This document shows, in pieces, positions 60,907 to 64,000 of a DNA stretch of 64,000 nucleotides. Every line of letters starts with the position of its first letter. Positions within the stretch are counted from its first letter, which is position 1. Position numbers and translations under genes: made by a program. The stretch comes from Cryobacterium shii (GTDB lineage: Bacteria > Actinomycetota > Actinomycetes > Actinomycetales > Microbacteriaceae). Below the pieces are notes generated by a model that did no database searches, was not told the DNA's origin, and was given only the letters and a program-made list of their open reading frames with translations. The stretch is from positions 1 to 64,000 of the forward strand of contig NZ_SOFY01000009.1 of the NCBI RefSeq assembly GCF_004402595.1. The letters are read 5' to 3'.

Positions 60907-62244
60907 ATGGACAAGCAGCGCGACTTCGTTCTCCGGACCATCGAGGAGCGGGGCATCAAGTTCATCCGACTCTGGTTCACGGACGTTGTCGGCACACTCA
61001 AATCGGTGGCCATCGCGCCTGCCGAGGTGGAGGGTGCCTTCGCTGAGGGCCTCGGTTTTGACGGCTCCGCCATCGAAGGCCTCACCCGCTCGTTCGAGGC
61101 GGACGTGCTCGCTCATCCCGACCCCACCACCTTCCAGATCCTGCCCTGGCGTGGTGAGATCGATCCCACCGCCCGCATGTTCTGCGACATCATGACTCCC
61201 GACGGTCAGCCGGCGGTCGCCGACCCGCGAAACGTGCTCAAGCGGACCCTGGCGAAGGCCGCCGATCGCGGATTCACCTTCTACACGCATCCCGAGATCG
61301 AGTTCTACCTGCTCAAGTCGTCGAAGTACGGCAAGAACGGACCGGTCCCGGTGGATTCGGCCGGCTACTTCGACAACGTCCCCGGCGGCACAGCCCACGA
61401 CTTCCGTCGCCGGTCGGTGCGGATGCTCGAAGACCTCGGCATCTCGGTGGAGTTCAGCCACCACGAGGCGGGTCCCGGTCAGAACGAGATCGACCTGCGC
61501 TACGCGGATGCCCTCACGACGGCCGACAACATCATGACCTTCCGCACCGTGATCAAGGAAGTCGCCATCGAGCAGGGCGTGTACGCCACGTTCATGCCCA
61601 AGCCCATGTCGGAGCACCCCGGATCGGGTATGCACACGCACCTGTCCCTGTTCGAGGGCGACACCAACGCGTTCTACGAGGCCGGTGCGCAGTACCAGCT
61701 CTCCAAGACCGGCCGTCAGTTCATTGCCGGACTGCTCAAGCACGCCCCGGAGATCACCGCGGTGACGAACCAGTTCGTCAATTCCTACAAACGGCTGTGG
61801 GGCGGCGACGAAGCTCCCAGTTTCGTCTGCTGGGGGCACAACAACCGTTCCGCCCTGATCAGGGTTCCGTTGTACAAGCCCAACAAGGGCCAGAGCGCCC
61901 GCGTCGAGTACCGCGCCATCGACTCGGCCGCGAACCCGTACCTGGCGTATTCGCTGATGCTGGCCGCCGGCCTCAAGGGTATCGAGGAGGGCTACGAGTT
62001 GCCTCCCGAGGCCGAGGACAACGTCTGGGGGCTCAGCGACACCGAGCGTCGCGCGCTGGGTTATCGTCAATTGCCCGCCAGCCTTGACCACGCGATCCAG
62101 TTCATGGAGGAGTCCGAGCTCGTCGCCGAAACGCTCGGAGAGCACGTCTTCAACTACGTGTTGCTCAACAAGCGCCAGGAGTGGAAGGAATACCGCTCCC
62201 AGGTGACCCCGTTCGAGCTCGACAAGAACCTCGAGATGCTCTAG
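60907..62244 (+). CDS. glnA: type I glutamine synthetase
   Basis: Makes glutamine from glutamate and ammonia. The 445-residue product has the GS signature FDGSAIEGL, metal site EIEFYLL, SGMHTHLSLFEG, NNRSALIRVP and RVEYRAIDSAANPYL. The length and lack of the 25-residue insertion place it in the GSI-alpha-type group (GlnA2-like). A Tyr equivalent to the adenylylation site occurs in EGYELPPEAE, and glnE follows. An AAAGGG site precedes ATG 60907. Confidence 0.95.
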   Translation: MDKQRDFVLRTIEERGIKFIRLWFTDVVGTLKSVAIAPAEVEGAFAEGLGFDGSAIEGLTRSFEADVLAHPDPTTFQILPWRGEIDPTARMFCDIMTPDGQPAVADPRNVLKRTLAKAADRGFTFYTHPEIEFYLLKSSKYGKNGPVPVDSAGYFDNVPGGTAHDFRRRSVRMLEDLGISVEFSHHEAGPGQNEIDLRYADALTTADNIMTFRTVIKEVAIEQGVYATFMPKPMSEHPGSGMHTHLSLFEGDTNAFYEAGAQYQLSKTGRQFIAGLLKHAPEITAVTNQFVNSYKRLWGGDEAPSFVCWGHNNRSALIRVPLYKPNKGQSARVEYRAIDSAANPYLAYSLMLAAGLKGIEEGYELPPEAEDNVWGLSDTERRALGYRQLPASLDHAIQFMEESELVAETLGEHVFNYVLLNKRQEWKEYRSQVTPFELDKNLEML

Positions 62245-62264
62245 CCGCCCCGGGAACGGAACTC

Positions 62265-64000
62265 ATGGCGCGGGAAATACTCACTCTCACCGAGCTTGCT
62301 CGGGTGGGTTTCGTCGAGCTGAGCGAGGTGCGCCTGCGGCTCATGGAGGTAGGCGAACTGGGCGGTCCGGAGCCGACAGTGCTGCTGCCCCTTCTGACCA
62401 GGACAGCGAACCCGGACGCCGCCCTCGGTTCCCTGGTCGAGCTCCTGCGCCAGTCGCCGGACGAGTCGCATGCCATCCTCGGCCACGCCGACTCGGCGTT
62501 GAGGCTGGTGCGCGTCCTCGGGGCCTCGAGCGGCCTGGCTGAGTTCTTCCTGCGACGCCCGGAGGAGCTCGCGGTCCTCGCCAGGCCCCTGGCGAGGTTG
62601 CCGGGTGCGTCCGAACTGACCGCCGACCTGCTGGACTCCGTCGGCAGCCATGATGGCTTCGCCACCCTCGTCGACGACGACGGGTGGGTGGCGCTGCGGG
62701 TTCGCTACCGCCGCCGGCTGGCCGAGTTGGCCGCCTTCGACCTGGAGCAGGCCGATCCCGTCGCGGGGCTCGACGGGATCGCACGCACCCTCGCCGACCT
62801 CGCGGCTGCCGCCCTGGAAGCGTCCCTGGCCGTCGCGCGCAGCATGTCCAGCGGTCTCGCCCCCGCCCGCGGCGTGTTCCCGGCGGACGAGGTTCGGGCC
62901 ACCCGGCTGGCCATCATCGGCATGGGCAAGGCCGGAGCCGGCGAACTGAACTACGTGAGCGATGTGGACGTGATCTTCGTCGCTGAGGGTGACCCCGAGG
63001 CGGGGCTGGAGTCGCCGCGGGCCGTCGACATCGCCACCCGGCTCGCCATCCTCGTGATGCGGGGCCTGAACCAGCCGTCGCTCGAGCCCGAACTCTGGGA
63101 GGTAGACCCGAACCTCCGTCCGGAAGGAAAATCCGGAGCACTCGTCCGCTCCCTCGAGTCTCACCTGGCGTACTACGACCGGTGGGCCAAGAGCTGGGAA
63201 TTCCAGGCGCTGCTCAAGGCTCGCCCGCTGGCGGGCGATCTCGGCCTCGGCGGCCGTTACGTCGAGGCGGTGGCCCCGAAGGTGTGGACCAGCGCCAGCC
63301 GGGAGAACTTCGTCGATTCCGTGCAGCGGATGCGTGAACGGGTGACAAAGAACATCCCGGACGACGAAGTTGCCGTGCAACTCAAGCTCGGCCCCGGAGG
63401 ACTGCGCGATATTGAGTTCACCGTGCAGTTGCTGCAGCTGGTGCACGGGCAGACCGACCCGGACGTGCGTCAGGCCGGAACCCTCCCCGCTCTGACGGCG
63501 CTGGTGGACAGCGGCTACGTGGGACGGGCTGAGGCGGCCGAGTTCGCGCAGGACTACCGGATCCTGCGCCTGATGGAACATCGGCTGCAGCTGGAGAAGT
63601 TGCGCCGCACCCATCTCGTGCCCCGCGATGAGGCGAGTCTGCGCGTGCTGGCCCGGGCCACGGGTCTCGCACCGAACGCCGCACAGCTCACCGACCGGTG
63701 GGCCCAGGTCAAGCATCGAGTCCGGGGACTGCACGAACGACTGTTCTACCGCCCATTGCTCTCCGCCGTGGCCGCGCTCCCGGCCGACGGTCTCAACCTG
63801 ACCAGTGCGCAGGCTGAAGCCCGGCTGGCGGCCATCGGCTTCCGCAACACCGCGGGCGCCCTGGCCCACATCGCCGCTCTCACCGGCGGTGTGTCCCGCC
63901 GGGCGGCGATCCAGCGGCATCTGCTGCCCGTTCTGCTGCAGTGGTTCTCGGAGGGCGCCGACCCGGATTACGGTCTGCTGGCCTTCCGCCGCTTGAGCGA
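62265..64000 (+). CDS. glnE: glutamine synthetase adenylyltransferase (3' end outside window)
   Basis: Bifunctional enzyme that adds AMP to and removes it from glutamine synthetase. The frame is open from ATG 62265 to the end of the window (578 codons, about 58 percent of the family length). The first nucleotidyltransferase domain has GMGKAGAGELNYVSDVDVIF, the G-S/A-x-D-x-D type motif, followed by the GlnE helical linker with LKLGPGGLRDIEFTVQLLQL and MEHRLQLEKLRRTH. GGAACGGA serves as RBS. It is 20 bp after glnA and probably co-transcribed with its target enzyme gene. Confidence 0.95.
   Translation, partial: MAREILTLTELARVGFVELSEVRLRLMEVGELGGPEPTVLLPLLTRTANPDAALGSLVELLRQSPDESHAILGHADSALRLVRVLGASSGLAEFFLRRPEELAVLARPLARLPGASELTADLLDSVGSHDGFATLVDDDGWVALRVRYRRRLAELAAFDLEQADPVAGLDGIARTLADLAAAALEASLAVARSMSSGLAPARGVFPADEVRATRLAIIGMGKAGAGELNYVSDVDVIFVAEGDPEAGLESPRAVDIATRLAILVMRGLNQPSLEPELWEVDPNLRPEGKSGALVRSLESHLAYYDRWAKSWEFQALLKARPLAGDLGLGGRYVEAVAPKVWTSASRENFVDSVQRMRERVTKNIPDDEVAVQLKLGPGGLRDIEFTVQLLQLVHGQTDPDVRQAGTLPALTALVDSGYVGRAEAAEFAQDYRILRLMEHRLQLEKLRRTHLVPRDEASLRVLARATGLAPNAAQLTDRWAQVKHRVRGLHERLFYRPLLSAVAALPADGLNLTSAQAEARLAAIGFRNTAGALAHIAALTGGVSRRAAIQRHLLPVLLQWFSEGADPDYGLLAFRRLS

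Noticed and set aside
1-64000. CRISPR array, rRNA operon, prophage structural genes or secondary-metabolite cluster
   Set aside because: No regularly spaced repeats, no rRNA, and no capsid, terminase, PKS or NRPS genes were found. The fab genes are ordinary type II fatty-acid synthesis.

Overview
The window is chromosomal DNA from a high-GC actinobacterium. Gene content, GTG starts, SD-poor starts and the gene orders dus-dgt-dnaG, fabD-fabH-acpP-fabF with a PucR-type regulator plus aceE, and Nif3/zinc-ribbon/rnpB/map/panB/glnA/glnE all point to Microbacteriaceae. A Cryobacterium-like genus is my best guess, from protein flavour only.

Layout. 1-17 kb is core: a DsbA-type oxidoreductase coupled to a 50-residue cysteine-rich peptide, dusB-dgt, dnaG, a six-gene oligopeptide ABC operon ending in a 2-hydroxyacid dehydrogenase, tRNA-Asn, a kinase-like protein lacking its phospho-acceptor His, def, a DMT transporter and a GT4 glycosyltransferase. 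17.2-32.6 kb is accessory and partly decayed. It starts at a tRNA-Met with an excisionase-like gene and a truncated integrase. A small catabolic island follows (APC permease, YtcJ-type amidohydrolase, TetR regulator with a perfect palindromic operator, nitrilase-family amidase). Then come a serine-recombinase scrap fused to a broken permease, a P-type Mg ATPase, a complete IS3-family element, a secreted SLT-like protein and a dnaE2 remnant.

32.6-36.4 kb holds a phosphoribosyltransferase, a family-A polymerase-like protein, a PadR regulator and a DUF3145 protein. 36.5-44.2 kb is the leftward fatty-acid block fabD-fabH-acpP-fabF, its regulator, and aceE, which supplies acetyl-CoA. 44.4-52.8 kb is a stress and dormancy block: peroxiredoxin, tRNA-Val, two GAF-ANTAR regulators, three double-domain universal stress proteins and a DevS/DevR-type two-component system, with two DevR-box-like sites beside the stress genes. 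52.8-55.4 kb holds two adjacent frameshifted transporter genes.

55.4-64 kb is core: Nif3-like protein, zinc-ribbon coiled-coil protein, RNase P RNA, YdeI-like protein, polyphosphate glucokinase, methionine aminopeptidase, a mini SPOR-like protein, panB, glnA and the 5' part of glnE, which runs off the window.

No dramatic new system is evident. The most interesting signals are the recurring TANNNT-N6-start arrangement, which implies leaderless transcripts (including a divergent pair with start codons 11 bp apart), the small Cys-rich peptide coupled to a thiol oxidoreductase, the decayed integrative element at tRNA-Met, and the DevR-like boxes.
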